45,216 nucleotides of DNA from Nocardia carnea. GTDB lineage: Bacteria; Actinomycetota; Actinomycetes; Mycobacteriales; Mycobacteriaceae. The notes beneath the pieces are model-generated. The model was not told the DNA's origin. It did not search any database and saw only the letters and a list, made by a program, of their open reading frames with translations. Of the stretch, positions 7,228-16,620 are shown piece after piece. A program made the position numbers and the translations under genes. The stretch is from NCBI RefSeq assembly GCF_029868325.1, contig NZ_JARWNW010000313.1:1-45216 (forward strand). The letters are read 5' to 3'. How positions within the stretch are numbered: the stretch's first letter is position 1; each line of letters opens with the position of its first letter.

Positions 7228-10200
7228 TTACTGCCGGGATTTCGTGTCCGGATGGCCGGCGTGTTCCGCCCCCGGTGTGTTCGTGAGTAGTTCGGTGAGT
7301 TCCGCGGGTCCGGGCAACCGGTCCGGGGAGACGGTCCGGCCGGTGTGCACATAGTGGAAGGCGGCGCCGACCCGTTTCAGCACCTGTTCCTCGGTTTCCC
7401 CGGTCTGCGCCGCACGCAGGCGCGCCCAGGCCAGGCGGTAGACGGCCAGCTGCACGGCGACCGCGGGTTCGTCGGCGAAACCGGGTTCGGCGCCGGTTTT
7501 CCAGTCGACTACGGTCCAGCCGTCTCCCGGTTCCGCGAAAACGGCGTCCATCCGGCCGCGGATCACGATCCCGGCGATGGTGGTTTCGAACGGCACCTCG
7601 ATTTCCACCGGACGGCGTGCCGACCAGCGCGAGGACAGGAACGCTTCCTGCATCCGGGCCAGTTCCACATCGGCCGCGGCGCCGGCATCCGCGGAGCCGG
7701 GCAGATCGTCGAGGCCGGGTAGCTGGTCGGTGGCGAACCAGCGCTGCACCCAGGCGTGGAAGGCAGTACCGCGGCGGGCCAGCGGATTCGGCGGGTACGG
7801 CAGCGGCCGGCGCAGCCGGGCGGCGAGCCTGCCCGGGTCGGCGCGCATTTCGACCAGCGCGGTGGCGGGAAGCTGGCTGGGCAGTTCCACATCGGTGACC
7901 GTGGCCGCCGTCGACCGGAATTCGGCGAGCAGCGCATCGACATCGGCGGCCCAGCCGTCCGGATCGTCGTCGGTTTCCGATTCGGCTGCGCCGGCGGCGA
8001 GGTCGGCCAGCGCGGCGTTCACGAGGGCGGCGCCCTCCTCGATATCGGTGCGGCGGGCGCCCAGCGGGTCGCCGGGCCAGGGCGCGGTATCGGGGGTCGC
8101 GGCCAGCGGGTTCGTTTCGCCCTCTTCGGGTTCGGGCGCCCAATGCGCGATCTCCATACCGCTGTCCGGCAACTCGGCGGCTGCTTTCACCTCGAGCAGG
8201 AACTCCGAGGGACCTTTCGGTTTGTCACCGGATTCGGGCCAGTGGTGCGCCGAAACCAGCAGTACGCGTTCGGTTCTGGTCAGCGCGACATAGAAGAGCC
8301 GGCGGTCCTCGTCCAACCGGCGGCGCTGTAGCGCCTTCTTGTGCGCGGTCAGGCAACGCTGCAGATCGGCACGGTCGGCGCAGTCGGCGAGATCCAGTAC
8401 CGGCACCCCGTCCGGCGAATCCGCGGTGGCGCGGTCACCACGCAGCGAGGTGGGCAGCTCGGCCAGCGCGCCCAGCCAGGTGTTCACCCCGCGGGTGGAC
8501 GGGAACACCTCCTTGCACACATGGGGTACCGCGACCACCTCCCATTCCAGGCCCTTGGCCGCGTGCACGGTGAGCACCTGGACACGGTCCGGGGCGACCT
8601 CCACCTCCCCGGGTTCCAGGCCGTTCTCCACCGATTCCGCGGCCGCGAGGAACGCCAGCAACCCGCCGAGGCTCGCCCCGGTATCGGCGGCGTAACCGGC
8701 GACGACCTCGGCGAAGGCATCCAGATGTTCACGTCCCGCACCGGAACCGGTCAGGGCACGACGCGCCTGCGCCTCCACACCGACCCCGATGGTGCGCTCC
8801 ACATCGGCAACCAGTTCGGTCAGCGGCTGCCCGGCCCGTTCCCGCAGCGTCGCCAGTTCCGCGCCCAGTGTGGTGATCCGCCGGTACCCGGCGGTCGAAT
8901 AGCGTTGCGGCGGCCCCGGGTCGGCGATCGCATCCGCCAGGCCGGCACGTTCGGCAGGTTCCGGCGCCACCTCGCGTAGCGCCGCGGCCAGTGTGGTCGC
9001 ATCGGTGATTTCGCCGCCGGGATCGTGCCCGATCGACAGTTCCCGGGCCCGCCGTGCCAGCGCGGCCAGATCGGCCACGCCCAGCCGCCAGCGGGCGCCG
9101 GTGAGGATTCGTACCGCCGCGCTCCCGGCCGCCGGATCGGCGATGAGGCGCAGGGTCGCGACGATATCGGCGACCTCCGGTGTCGCCAGCAGTCCGCCGA
9201 GACCGACGATTTCCACCGGCAACCCCTGCGCACGTAACTGTTCGGCGAGTTCGGCGGCATCGGCGTTGCGGCGGATCAGCACCGCCGAGGTGGGCGGTGG
9301 CCGCTGCGCTTCGCGGGCGCGCGACCATTCGGCGGCGATCCGCTCGGCGATCCAGCGGCGTTCATCGGCCACGGTGGCACACAGCGCGACGGCGAGATCG
9401 CCGGGAGCCGCCTCCGGTTTGGCCCGCAGCGGATCCACGGTGACCCCACCGCTCGCCCGGGCCACGGCACGCAGCGGCTCGACGACCATATTCGCCAGGT
9501 TCAGCGCCTCCGGCGGGTTGCGCCAGCTGGTGAGCAACGGCAGGACCGGCGCCGGATCGCCGGGGCCGCGCGGGAAATCGGTGGTGAACCTGGGCAGGTT
9601 GGCCGCCGACGCACCACGCCACCCGTAGATCGACTGCATGGGATCGCCGACCGCGGTCACCGCCGGTGCCCGCGGTTCGCTGCGCCGGGGGCCGCTGCGT
9701 TCGGCCGCGTACCCGGCGCCGAACAGGGACGAGAGCAGGATGCGCTGCGCGTGCCCGGTGTCCTGGTATTCGTCGAGCAGAACCAGCCGGAACCGCGCCC
9801 GCTCGGCATCGGCGACCTCGCGATGTTCGGCCGCGAGCCGCGCCGCCAGCGACATCTGGGCCCCGAAATCGAGTGCGCCGCGCTGATGGAGGGTTTCGCG
9901 GAGTTGCCGGACCAGCGGCAGCAGCGCGACCCGTTCCCGCTGCGCCCGCAGAATCGACAGCAGCTCCTTGTTCGGCCCGCCCCGCTGGCGCGGCCCGGGC
10001 GGCAGGGTGTGGACCAGTTTCTCCAGCTCGGTATGCGCTTCGGACAGCTGTTCGGGTTCCACGAGATGCTCGGCGAGCTGACCGGACAACGCGAGAACTG
10101 CCTCGGTCACGGTCAGCGGTGCGCGATCGGTCTCCAGATCGCCGTCCCAGCCGCGCACCACCTGATGGGCGACCTGCCACAGCTGGGTCTCGGTGAGCAG

Positions 10201-10623
10201 CGCCGCCGACGGTTCCACCGGCAGCAGCAACCCGTGCTCGCGGAGCAACCGGCCAGCGTAGGAGTGATAGGTGCTGATCTCCGGTTCCGCGGCGGTCAGG
10301 GTGGTGCGCAGCTCGCCGGTGGGATCGAGATCGCGGAGCAGGCGGGAACCGGCCAGCCGGGCCAGCCGGGTCCGGATCCGGGCGGTGAGCTGCTGGGCAG
10401 CCTTCCGGGTGAAGGTCAGGCCCAGTACTTCCTCCGGGGTGACGAGGCGGTTGGCCACCATCCATACGACCCGCGCCGCCATGGTCTCGGTTTTACCCGC
10501 GCCCGCACCCGCCACCACCAGCGCCGGGCCCGGTGGCGCGGCGATCACCGCGGCCTGTTCCGCGGTCGGCGGAGGTAGGCCAAGCGCGTCGGCCAGCTGC
10601 CCCGGTGTGACCCGGGCGCTCAC
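7228..10623 (-). CDS. adnB: AdnB, UvrD-like helicase-nuclease subunit
   Basis: The 1131-residue protein is the main-motor subunit of the actinobacterial AdnAB double-strand-break resection machine. It has Walker A AGAGAGKT (near residue 40), motif II DEYQD, motif III GDPMQSIYGWRG, motif V VLTVHAAKGLEWE and motif VI YVALTRTERVLLV. A C-terminal RecB-type nuclease follows (IRGRMDAVF, then VVDWKTG and AVQLAVYRLAW). It starts with GTG at 10623, which overlaps the adnA stop as GTGA, so the subunits are translationally coupled. The order adnA then adnB matches Rv3202c-Rv3201c. The length is close to the mycobacterial subunit. Confidence 0.94.
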   Translation of the reverse strand: MSARVTPGQLADALGLPPPTAEQAAVIAAPPGPALVVAGAGAGKTETMAARVVWMVANRLVTPEEVLGLTFTRKAAQQLTARIRTRLARLAGSRLLRDLDPTGELRTTLTAAEPEISTYHSYAGRLLREHGLLLPVEPSAALLTETQLWQVAHQVVRGWDGDLETDRAPLTVTEAVLALSGQLAEHLVEPEQLSEAHTELEKLVHTLPPGPRQRGGPNKELLSILRAQRERVALLPLVRQLRETLHQRGALDFGAQMSLAARLAAEHREVADAERARFRLVLLDEYQDTGHAQRILLSSLFGAGYAAERSGPRRSEPRAPAVTAVGDPMQSIYGWRGASAANLPRFTTDFPRGPGDPAPVLPLLTSWRNPPEALNLANMVVEPLRAVARASGGVTVDPLRAKPEAAPGDLAVALCATVADERRWIAERIAAEWSRAREAQRPPPTSAVLIRRNADAAELAEQLRAQGLPVEIVGLGGLLATPEVADIVATLRLIADPAAGSAAVRILTGARWRLGVADLAALARRARELSIGHDPGGEITDATTLAAALREVAPEPAERAGLADAIADPGPPQRYSTAGYRRITTLGAELATLRERAGQPLTELVADVERTIGVGVEAQARRALTGSGAGREHLDAFAEVVAGYAADTGASLGGLLAFLAAAESVENGLEPGEVEVAPDRVQVLTVHAAKGLEWEVVAVPHVCKEVFPSTRGVNTWLGALAELPTSLRGDRATADSPDGVPVLDLADCADRADLQRCLTAHKKALQRRRLDEDRRLFYVALTRTERVLLVSAHHWPESGDKPKGPSEFLLEVKAAAELPDSGMEIAHWAPEPEEGETNPLAATPDTAPWPGDPLGARRTDIEEGAALVNAALADLAAGAAESETDDDPDGWAADVDALLAEFRSTAATVTDVELPSQLPATALVEMRADPGRLAARLRRPLPYPPNPLARRGTAFHAWVQRWFATDQLPGLDDLPGSADAGAAADVELARMQEAFLSSRWSARRPVEIEVPFETTIAGIVIRGRMDAVFAEPGDGWTVVDWKTGAEPGFADEPAVAVQLAVYRLAWARLRAAQTGETEEQVLKRVGAAFHYVHTGRTVSPDRLPGPAELTELLTNTPGAEHAGHPDTKSRQ

Positions 10624-13600
10624 TCGTCGGTCACCTGACGTCCGGCGTCCTGAACCGGGCAGCTGTTCTTCACGGCGCAGTGGCGGCAGCCGTCGTTACG
10701 GATCGCCAGGAAGCCGGGGCCTTCGGTGCCGGCGGCGGCCGTGTGGATCGTCTCCCGCCAGGCGTCGAGGGTTTCGGCGTCGAATGCCGGTTGGACACGT
10801 TCCTTCGCCACCCCGCTGGAAGCCGGCAGTCCCACATACACCAGCCGCGCACCGCCGGGTTCGGGGTCTTCCGTGGTTTCGCCGAGCGCGCCCGCAGCCG
10901 CCGCGACCTGGTACGTCGCCAGCTGGGCGTGCTGGGCGGCATCGGCCTCGCTGACCGGGTTCTTGCCCGTTTTCACGTCCACGATCACGAACCGGCCCCG
11001 GTCGTCGCGTTCCAGACGGTCGATCCGGCCGCGGATCCGGACCGCGGGCGCCTCCGCGCCGCGACCGGGCAGTTCGCAGTCGACGGGCACCTCGACGCCG
11101 GCCTGTGTCAGCTCGTCCCGGGTATTGCGCACCCAGGCCACGAACGCGTCCAGCATGGCCTCGGTACGGCGCAGTTCCTGCCGGGAGTGCCAGCTGGTTT
11201 CGGGATCGATACTCGTCCAGCTGCGGGCGAGTTCGGCACGCACCCGGTCGAGCGGGACCCGGCCCGCCAGCGCCTGCACCAGAGTGTGCACCAGGGTTCC
11301 CTTCACGGCGTGCGGATTCTCCCCGTCCGACCCGCCGTGTCGTTCCAGCGCCCAGCGCAGCGGGCAGGTGCGCAGCAGCTCGATCGTCGACGGGGACAGC
11401 GCGATCGGCCCGTCGTCGTCCCACAGGGTCTCGGTGGAACTGAGACCGGGGACGCCGTACCAGTCGCCGGGCGCCGTACCGGGTATCCCGGCCAGCGCCA
11501 GCCGGGCCAGCTGCGATGCGGCGCGGCGACGCCGCTCGGCACCGGCGTCCGGATCACAGACGACCGCGCGCAGTTCGGCCACCAAGGCATGCAGCGCCAG
11601 CACCCGGCCCGGCTCCGCGATCGGCAGTGCGCCCGGCTCACCGTCGGATTCGCCGCCGATCAGTTCGGCCAGGAATCTCGACGGCACCAGATCGCGTTCA
11701 CCGGTCACCGATTCCACCGCCGTCACCAGCAGTGAACGCCGGGCCCGGCTACAGGCGAGGAACAGCAGCCGGCGTTCCTCGGCCAGAATCGGCGCGGACC
11801 GGCTCACCCGCTCGGTGATACCGGCAACCTGATCCACCAGATCCTCGGTATGCAACAAGGTGCCACGGGGTCGTGGATCCGGCCAGATCCCCTCCTGCAC
11901 CCCGGCGACCGCGACAACCTCCCATTCCCGCCCGGCCGCGGCATGCGCACTCAGCAGATCGACGGCCTCGTCCTGCCGCGACCGCGCCGCCCGATCCTGC
12001 GCGATCTGCTGCTGGGTCAGGTATTCCACGAAACCTTCGATGGTCGCGCCCGGTAACCGGTCGGTGTAGGCGGCCGCGGCATCGAACAGCGCCACCGCCG
12101 CATCGAGGTCGCGATCGGCCTGCATCCCCGCCGCCCCGCCGCGCTCCGACTGCGCCGGCCAGCGCTTCTCCAGCCGCGACCCCGTCCACAACGCCCACAG
12201 CACATCCTCGAGAGTGCCGCCGTCCCGCCGGACCCTGCGGGCCCGGTCCAGCGCACGCAACGCCCGGTTCAGCGGTGCGCGCTCGACCTCGGTGAGCCCC
12301 GCGAGGATCCGCTCGTCCCCCGAACCGAGGAGTATGTCGCGCAGGACATCCATCGAAGGGCGATCGGCGACGAGCCCCGGGCCGTCGACGGTACCGGTAT
12401 CGCCGACGGCGATTCGGCCGGAACCCGAAGGCGAACCGGTGGAGGCATTGCCGTCTCGGGCTTCGCCATCGGTCGCCGGACGAGCGCCCCGAGGCGAACC
12501 GGTGGTACTGCCACTGGCCCGGCTTCCCGGTGCAGCGCGACGACCCGCCGGCTCGGTACTGTCCGCGGCCGGGTATCCGGCCGACACACGTTCGGCGTCC
12601 TGGAGACCGATCTCGCTGCCGGCTCCCTCCGCCGGCCGGACCTCCTGCGCAGGCGGATGAGGGCCGATGGGCCACCGACGAACCGGACCGGGGTGATCGG
12701 CGCGGTCGTCCCGGGGCGCGCCGACATGGTTCGGTCCGTGCCCTCCGGACCGGACCGTGACCTCGGTCGTGTCCACCGGAGCCCGCTGCATGTCGTGGGC
12801 AACCGACCGGGAGACCGAGAGGTTGTCGTTGTCCGGGCCCTCCGATGGTGATCCGAATCCATCGTCGCCGCCCGAGTGCTCCTGTGGTGACCCGAACCCG
12901 TCGTCTGTATCGGCGGAACCCGGCTGCGGCCCGAACTCGTCGTGCTCCCGGCCCGCCGCCACCAGGTGGCTCACCGCCGTGGGTGCCGTATCCTCGTCGG
13001 GAAAATCCGGGTCGAATTCGTCGTCTTCGTCCGGGCGCTCCGGCGGTAGCCCGTCCCACGGGTCGTCGTAGCGGTGGTCCCCGTCGAGGCCGAACCAGTC
13101 CGCGTCCTCGGCGTAGCGGACCGTGTCGTCGGCGAGACGGTCCGCGTCACGGAAGAATTCGGGGCGCGGGAAGTCGTCGGGGCGTTGCGCCTGTGGTGAT
13201 TCCGGGTCGGGAATCGGCGGCTCGTACTCCGGTTCGGTTGGCGCGTAATCGGGGTCGGACAGCGCGTATCCGGATTCGGACAGACCGGTTCCAGGTTCGG
13301 GCAGCGCATCCCCGGGCTCGGGCAGTTCGACCGCGACATCTCCGGGCTCGCGCGGTCCGACCGCAGCAACTCCGGGCTCCGGCGGTCCGACCGCAGCAAC
13401 TCCCGAGTGGCGCGGTTCGACCGCAGTAACTCCCAGCTCCGGCGGTTCGACCGCAGCATCTCCTGTTGCTGGCGTCGATCGGGTGAGTTCGAGGATGGTG
13501 CGCCGGATTCCGCGGCGCAGACGGCGCATGGCGATCTGGTCGGCGCCGCCGAGCGGTCCGCCCAGCAGGTCGAGGGCGTCGTCCGGGCCGAACAGTGATT

Positions 13601-15428
13601 CCGTGGACCCCGTACCCCGGCGGGCGGCTTCGCCGGCGAGCACGGCGCGCAGCGAAAGCAGCATCCAGGCGGCCCCGCGGCGGCGGGCCAGCGGCGTATC
13701 GATCGCCGGCTGCCGGACCGGGACCCCCGCGGCCAGCAACGCCCGGCGCAACGGCGGTAGCAGCAACGGGACCGATCGCACGATCACCGCCATCTGCGAC
13801 CACGGGACTCCGTCGGTGAGGTGGGCGCGGCGCAACTGGTCCGCGATGAGCGAGGCCTCTTTGGCCGGGCTGCCGAGGACCCGGACCCTGACCTGCGCGG
13901 CAGGTGCGGTATCCCCCGCCTCCGGTTCGCCGCGTTCCGCGGGACCCAGATCGGCGAAAGTCGTGCGATGTGCGGCACTGCCCGGCAGACGCGAGGCGAT
14001 ACGCGCTGTCGCGGTGTGGATGGCCGGGCCCGAACGGTGGTTGGTGTGCAGAACGATCCGTCGCGACGCCGGAACTTCGAGGTCGGTCAGGGATCGGGGG
14101 TCGGCGCCGCGGAAGGTGTAGACGGCCTGGTCCGGGTCGCCGGCGATCACGGTGGTTCCGGCGCCTTCGGCGAGGATCCGCACCAGCAGCGCGGCCTGCG
14201 GGTCCAGGTGCTGTGCGTCGTCGACCAGCAGGCAGCGCAACCGGGCGCGTTCGGCGGCGAGCAGGTCGGCGTCCCCGGCCAGCGCATCGAGCGCGGCGCC
14301 CACCAGCTCCGCCGCGTTCAAGGCCGGCGCCGACGCCTCCGGCGCCGCCACCCCGACCGACCAGCGCAACAGCATCGCCTGTTCGTAGCGCAGCGCGAAC
14401 CGGCCCGCCGCCACCCAATCCGGCCGGTCCTGCCGCCGGCCCAGCTCCATCAGATCCTCCGGGCCGAGCCCGCGTTCGGTGGCGCGCAGCATGAGGTCGC
14501 GGAGTTCGTCGGCGAAACCATCCAGGCTCAGGGCGGGTTGCAGGCGCCGCGGCCACAGATCGCGGGCACCGGCGGCGATATCGGTGAGGTCGCCGCGCAG
14601 CATTTCACGCAGGACGGCGTCCTGTTCGGCGCCGGTGAGCAGCCGCGGCGGCGGGTTCCCGTGCCGGGCGGCCTGGCGGCGCAGAATCCCGAAAGCGTAG
14701 GAGTGGATCGTGCGGGCCAGCGGTTCACGGGTTGCTCCGGAGATCGGCAGTCCGGAAGCGGTACCCGGTAGGGATAAGGAGGGGTCGCTCGGCTTGCCGG
14801 ACGGGTGATCAGCCCCGGCAGCGGACGTGCCGGTAGCGAGCGGGTGACCGGTTCCGGCGAAGGTGGGCGAACGACCGGCCCCTGCGGGTGTGGACGGGCT
14901 ACCGGGCCCGGCGACAGTGGCCGAATCGCCGGCTGCCTTCGATGTGGGTGTCTGATCGGTCCCGGCCGCAGTCGGCGAGCCGACCCCCGGGAAAAGCCCG
15001 TCGTCGGGTGCCGGGTCGGCGAGCGGGAACAGCGCGAGGTCGGCGACGCCGTATCCGTCCGGACCGTTGTCGAACACCGGGGCGCAGGTATCCCAGTGGG
15101 TCAGACGTTCGGTGAGGGCATCCCGGGCAGCGGCCGCGGCCTGTTTCGAGTGGGTGAGCAGCAGCACCGATTCCGGATCGGCACCGCCGGCGATCCGGGC
15201 GGCCGCCACATCGACCAGCAGCGCCGATTTCCCCGTTCCGGGCCCGCCGAGCACACGCCACAACCGCCCCGAACCGGATTGCGCAGGAGTTGCCGGGGTG
15301 GGGGCGAAGAGCGCGCGAATACCGGCGCCCCAGGTCCGAGCCCGGGGAGCCGCTGTTCTCCGGCGCACCAGCCGCACCGGCCTATCCGAACGCACCACAA
15401 CCGCTATTGCAACAGACGGGGCCGACAC
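10620..15428 (-). CDS. adnA: AdnA, helicase-nuclease subunit with large disordered insertions
   Basis: AdnA pairs with AdnB to unwind and cut DNA ends. Visible are Walker A GGPGTGKS, motif II LLVDDAQH (DDAQ in place of DExQ), motif III GDPDQAVYTFRG, NHRSGPAI, SAHAAAGREWE and FLACSRARRSLLV. The C-terminal nuclease has IRGRIDRLE and IVDVKTGK. Cysteines in LLRTCPLRW and CRHCAVKNSCP fit the 4Fe-4S staple. The length of 1602 residues far exceeds the usual 1050-1100. About 370 residues (12361-13477) and about 85-90 residues (near 14720-15000) are Pro/Glu/Asp/Gly-rich insertions between helicase motifs. The open frame extends to 15983 but would overrun the divergent hydrolase, so I place the start at GTG 15428, uncertainly. 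Confidence 0.9.
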   Translation of the reverse strand: MSAPSVAIAVVVRSDRPVRLVRRRTAAPRARTWGAGIRALFAPTPATPAQSGSGRLWRVLGGPGTGKSALLVDVAAARIAGGADPESVLLLTHSKQAAAAARDALTERLTHWDTCAPVFDNGPDGYGVADLALFPLADPAPDDGLFPGVGSPTAAGTDQTPTSKAAGDSATVAGPGSPSTPAGAGRSPTFAGTGHPLATGTSAAGADHPSGKPSDPSLSLPGTASGLPISGATREPLARTIHSYAFGILRRQAARHGNPPPRLLTGAEQDAVLREMLRGDLTDIAAGARDLWPRRLQPALSLDGFADELRDLMLRATERGLGPEDLMELGRRQDRPDWVAAGRFALRYEQAMLLRWSVGVAAPEASAPALNAAELVGAALDALAGDADLLAAERARLRCLLVDDAQHLDPQAALLVRILAEGAGTTVIAGDPDQAVYTFRGADPRSLTDLEVPASRRIVLHTNHRSGPAIHTATARIASRLPGSAAHRTTFADLGPAERGEPEAGDTAPAAQVRVRVLGSPAKEASLIADQLRRAHLTDGVPWSQMAVIVRSVPLLLPPLRRALLAAGVPVRQPAIDTPLARRRGAAWMLLSLRAVLAGEAARRGTGSTESLFGPDDALDLLGGPLGGADQIAMRRLRRGIRRTILELTRSTPATGDAAVEPPELGVTAVEPRHSGVAAVGPPEPGVAAVGPREPGDVAVELPEPGDALPEPGTGLSESGYALSDPDYAPTEPEYEPPIPDPESPQAQRPDDFPRPEFFRDADRLADDTVRYAEDADWFGLDGDHRYDDPWDGLPPERPDEDDEFDPDFPDEDTAPTAVSHLVAAGREHDEFGPQPGSADTDDGFGSPQEHSGGDDGFGSPSEGPDNDNLSVSRSVAHDMQRAPVDTTEVTVRSGGHGPNHVGAPRDDRADHPGPVRRWPIGPHPPAQEVRPAEGAGSEIGLQDAERVSAGYPAADSTEPAGRRAAPGSRASGSTTGSPRGARPATDGEARDGNASTGSPSGSGRIAVGDTGTVDGPGLVADRPSMDVLRDILLGSGDERILAGLTEVERAPLNRALRALDRARRVRRDGGTLEDVLWALWTGSRLEKRWPAQSERGGAAGMQADRDLDAAVALFDAAAAYTDRLPGATIEGFVEYLTQQQIAQDRAARSRQDEAVDLLSAHAAAGREWEVVAVAGVQEGIWPDPRPRGTLLHTEDLVDQVAGITERVSRSAPILAEERRLLFLACSRARRSLLVTAVESVTGERDLVPSRFLAELIGGESDGEPGALPIAEPGRVLALHALVAELRAVVCDPDAGAERRRRAASQLARLALAGIPGTAPGDWYGVPGLSSTETLWDDDGPIALSPSTIELLRTCPLRWALERHGGSDGENPHAVKGTLVHTLVQALAGRVPLDRVRAELARSWTSIDPETSWHSRQELRRTEAMLDAFVAWVRNTRDELTQAGVEVPVDCELPGRGAEAPAVRIRGRIDRLERDDRGRFVIVDVKTGKNPVSEADAAQHAQLATYQVAAAAGALGETTEDPEPGGARLVYVGLPASSGVAKERVQPAFDAETLDAWRETIHTAAAGTEGPGFLAIRNDGCRHCAVKNSCPVQDAGRQVTDE
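13301..13460. repeat. 30-base tandem repeat inside adnA
   Basis: Five units of 30 bases end with T(T/C)CGA at 13330, 13360, 13390, 13420 and 13450, followed by a partial sixth. The core is CCGCAGCAACTCC plus a variable GGCTC(C/G). On the minus strand each unit encodes a ten-residue repeat of the form AVxPxEPGVA. It lies at the start of the large insertion in AdnA. In-frame, spacerless units of this kind are a coding minisatellite and not a CRISPR array. Confidence 0.85.
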
Positions 15429-15491
15429 CGCCGATACCCCGTCGCACCCGCGGGCGCTGCGGGTCCGCGGCCCGGCGATAAGAATGTCATC

Positions 15492-16268
15492 GTGCCCACA
15501 CTGCATGTTCACCGATTCGGTCCGGTCACCGGCCCGCCGCTGCTGGCCCTGCACGGTCTCACCGGCCACGGCAGGCGCTGGGCCGACCTGGCCACCCGGT
15601 TGCTGCCCGATATCCGCGTCATCGCGCCCGACCTGCGTGGACACGGGCATTCCACCGCGCTGCCGCCCTGGGATCTCGAGACGATCGTGGCGGATCTGGT
15701 GGCGCTGCTCACCGCGGAAACCGAGGAACCGGTGGTGGTGGTCGCGCATTCCTTCGGCGGTGCGTGCGCGCTGCAGCTGGCCGAACGCCGGCCCGACCTC
15801 GTCCGCGGCCTGGTCCTGCTCGATCCGGCGGTCGCGCTCGACCCCGCCTGGCTGCACGAGATCGCCCTGGCGACCCTCGACTCCCCCGACTACACCGATA
15901 CCGAGGAAGCCCGGATGGACAAACTCGCCACCGGCTGGGGCGCGGCCGACCCGAACCTGCTCCAGGCCGAACTCGACGACCATCTCGTCCCGGCACGCGA
16001 CGGGCGGGTCGGGTGGCGAGTGAGCCTGCCGGCGCTGATCGCGTACTGGAGTCAGCTCGCCCGCGAACCCGCGCTACCGCCGCCCGATATGCCGACAGTG
16101 CTGGTGCGCGCCACGAAAGTGGACCCGCCTTTCCTCGCCCCGCCGGTGGAGGCGGTGCTCGCCGAACGGTTGGGCGCGAACCTCACCGTCGAGGAGTGGG
16201 ATTGCGAACATATGGTCGCGCAGATCCTGCCGGAGCGGACCGCGGCGTTGATCCGCGCGGCACTGTAG
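15492..16268 (+). CDS. lipV: Alpha/beta-hydrolase, LipV-like esterase
   Basis: This is a 258-residue alpha/beta hydrolase. The oxyanion segment ALHGLTGHGRRW is near residue 18, the nucleophile elbow is VVVAHSFGGACAL, the acid is probably the Asp in VRATKVDPPF, and the catalytic His is in EWDCEHMVAQ. No signal peptide is present, so it is cytosolic. The physiological ester is unknown. GTG 15492 (VPTLHVHRFGP) is chosen because family members begin at this strand. It is divergent from adnA (63 bases) and eight bases ahead of the next gene, the same order as Rv3202c, lipV, Rv3204. Confidence 0.85.
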   Translation: MPTLHVHRFGPVTGPPLLALHGLTGHGRRWADLATRLLPDIRVIAPDLRGHGHSTALPPWDLETIVADLVALLTAETEEPVVVVAHSFGGACALQLAERRPDLVRGLVLLDPAVALDPAWLHEIALATLDSPDYTDTEEARMDKLATGWGAADPNLLQAELDDHLVPARDGRVGWRVSLPALIAYWSQLAREPALPPPDMPTVLVRATKVDPPFLAPPVEAVLAERLGANLTVEEWDCEHMVAQILPERTAALIRAAL

Positions 16269-16275
16269 GGCCGCG

Positions 16276-16572
16276 ATGGTCACCAGTGACGCACAGATCG
16301 AACACGTCCGGGAATTGGTCGCCTCGATACCGCCGGGCCGGGTCGCCACCTATGGCGATATCGCCGCCGCGGTGGGTCTGTCGACGCCGCGGACAGTGGG
16401 CTGGATCATGCGCACCGACTCCGGCGACCTGCCCTGGCACCGGGTGCTCGGCGCCTCCGGGAAACCCGCCGCTCATCTGGCCGAACGGCAGCTGCGACTA
16501 CTCGCGGCCGAGGGCGTACCGATCTCCGACGGCCGGGTCGACCTGCGGACCGCGCGGCACCGGTTCGGCTGA
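16276..16572 (+). CDS. Alkyltransferase-like (ATL) DNA-binding protein (Rv3204-like)
   Basis: The 98-residue protein is the DNA-binding domain of O6-alkylguanine-DNA alkyltransferases. The active-site PCHR motif is replaced by PWHR (LPWHRVLGASG), so it cannot accept an alkyl group. Known ATL proteins bind O6-alkylguanine, flip the base and hand the lesion to nucleotide excision repair. The helix-turn-helix region is YGDIAAAVGLSTPRTVGWIM. The ATG at 16276 follows the hydrolase stop by seven bases with AGGG ahead, suggesting an operon. Confidence 0.92.
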   Translation: MVTSDAQIEHVRELVASIPPGRVATYGDIAAAVGLSTPRTVGWIMRTDSGDLPWHRVLGASGKPAAHLAERQLRLLAAEGVPISDGRVDLRTARHRFG

Positions 16573-16620
16573 GCCGGTGCAATGGTCACCGACCCGGGAT
16601 ATCGTCCCAGACGGAATAGC

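Noticed and set aside
1732..7354. Long plus-strand frames (for example 1732-3420, 3003-4292, 5267-7354)
   Set aside because: They lie opposite well-supported minus-strand genes, have Arg/Gly/His-rich shadow composition and no family motif; they arise from high GC at third positions. The only real plus-strand gene here is the DoxX-like one at 6630.
13301..13460. CRISPR array
   Set aside because: The 30-base units are contiguous without spacers, in frame within adnA, and encode a protein repeat.
15429..15983. Extension of the adnA frame to 15983
   Set aside because: It runs antisense through the catalytic core of the LipV-like hydrolase and its residues do not resemble a helicase N-terminus.
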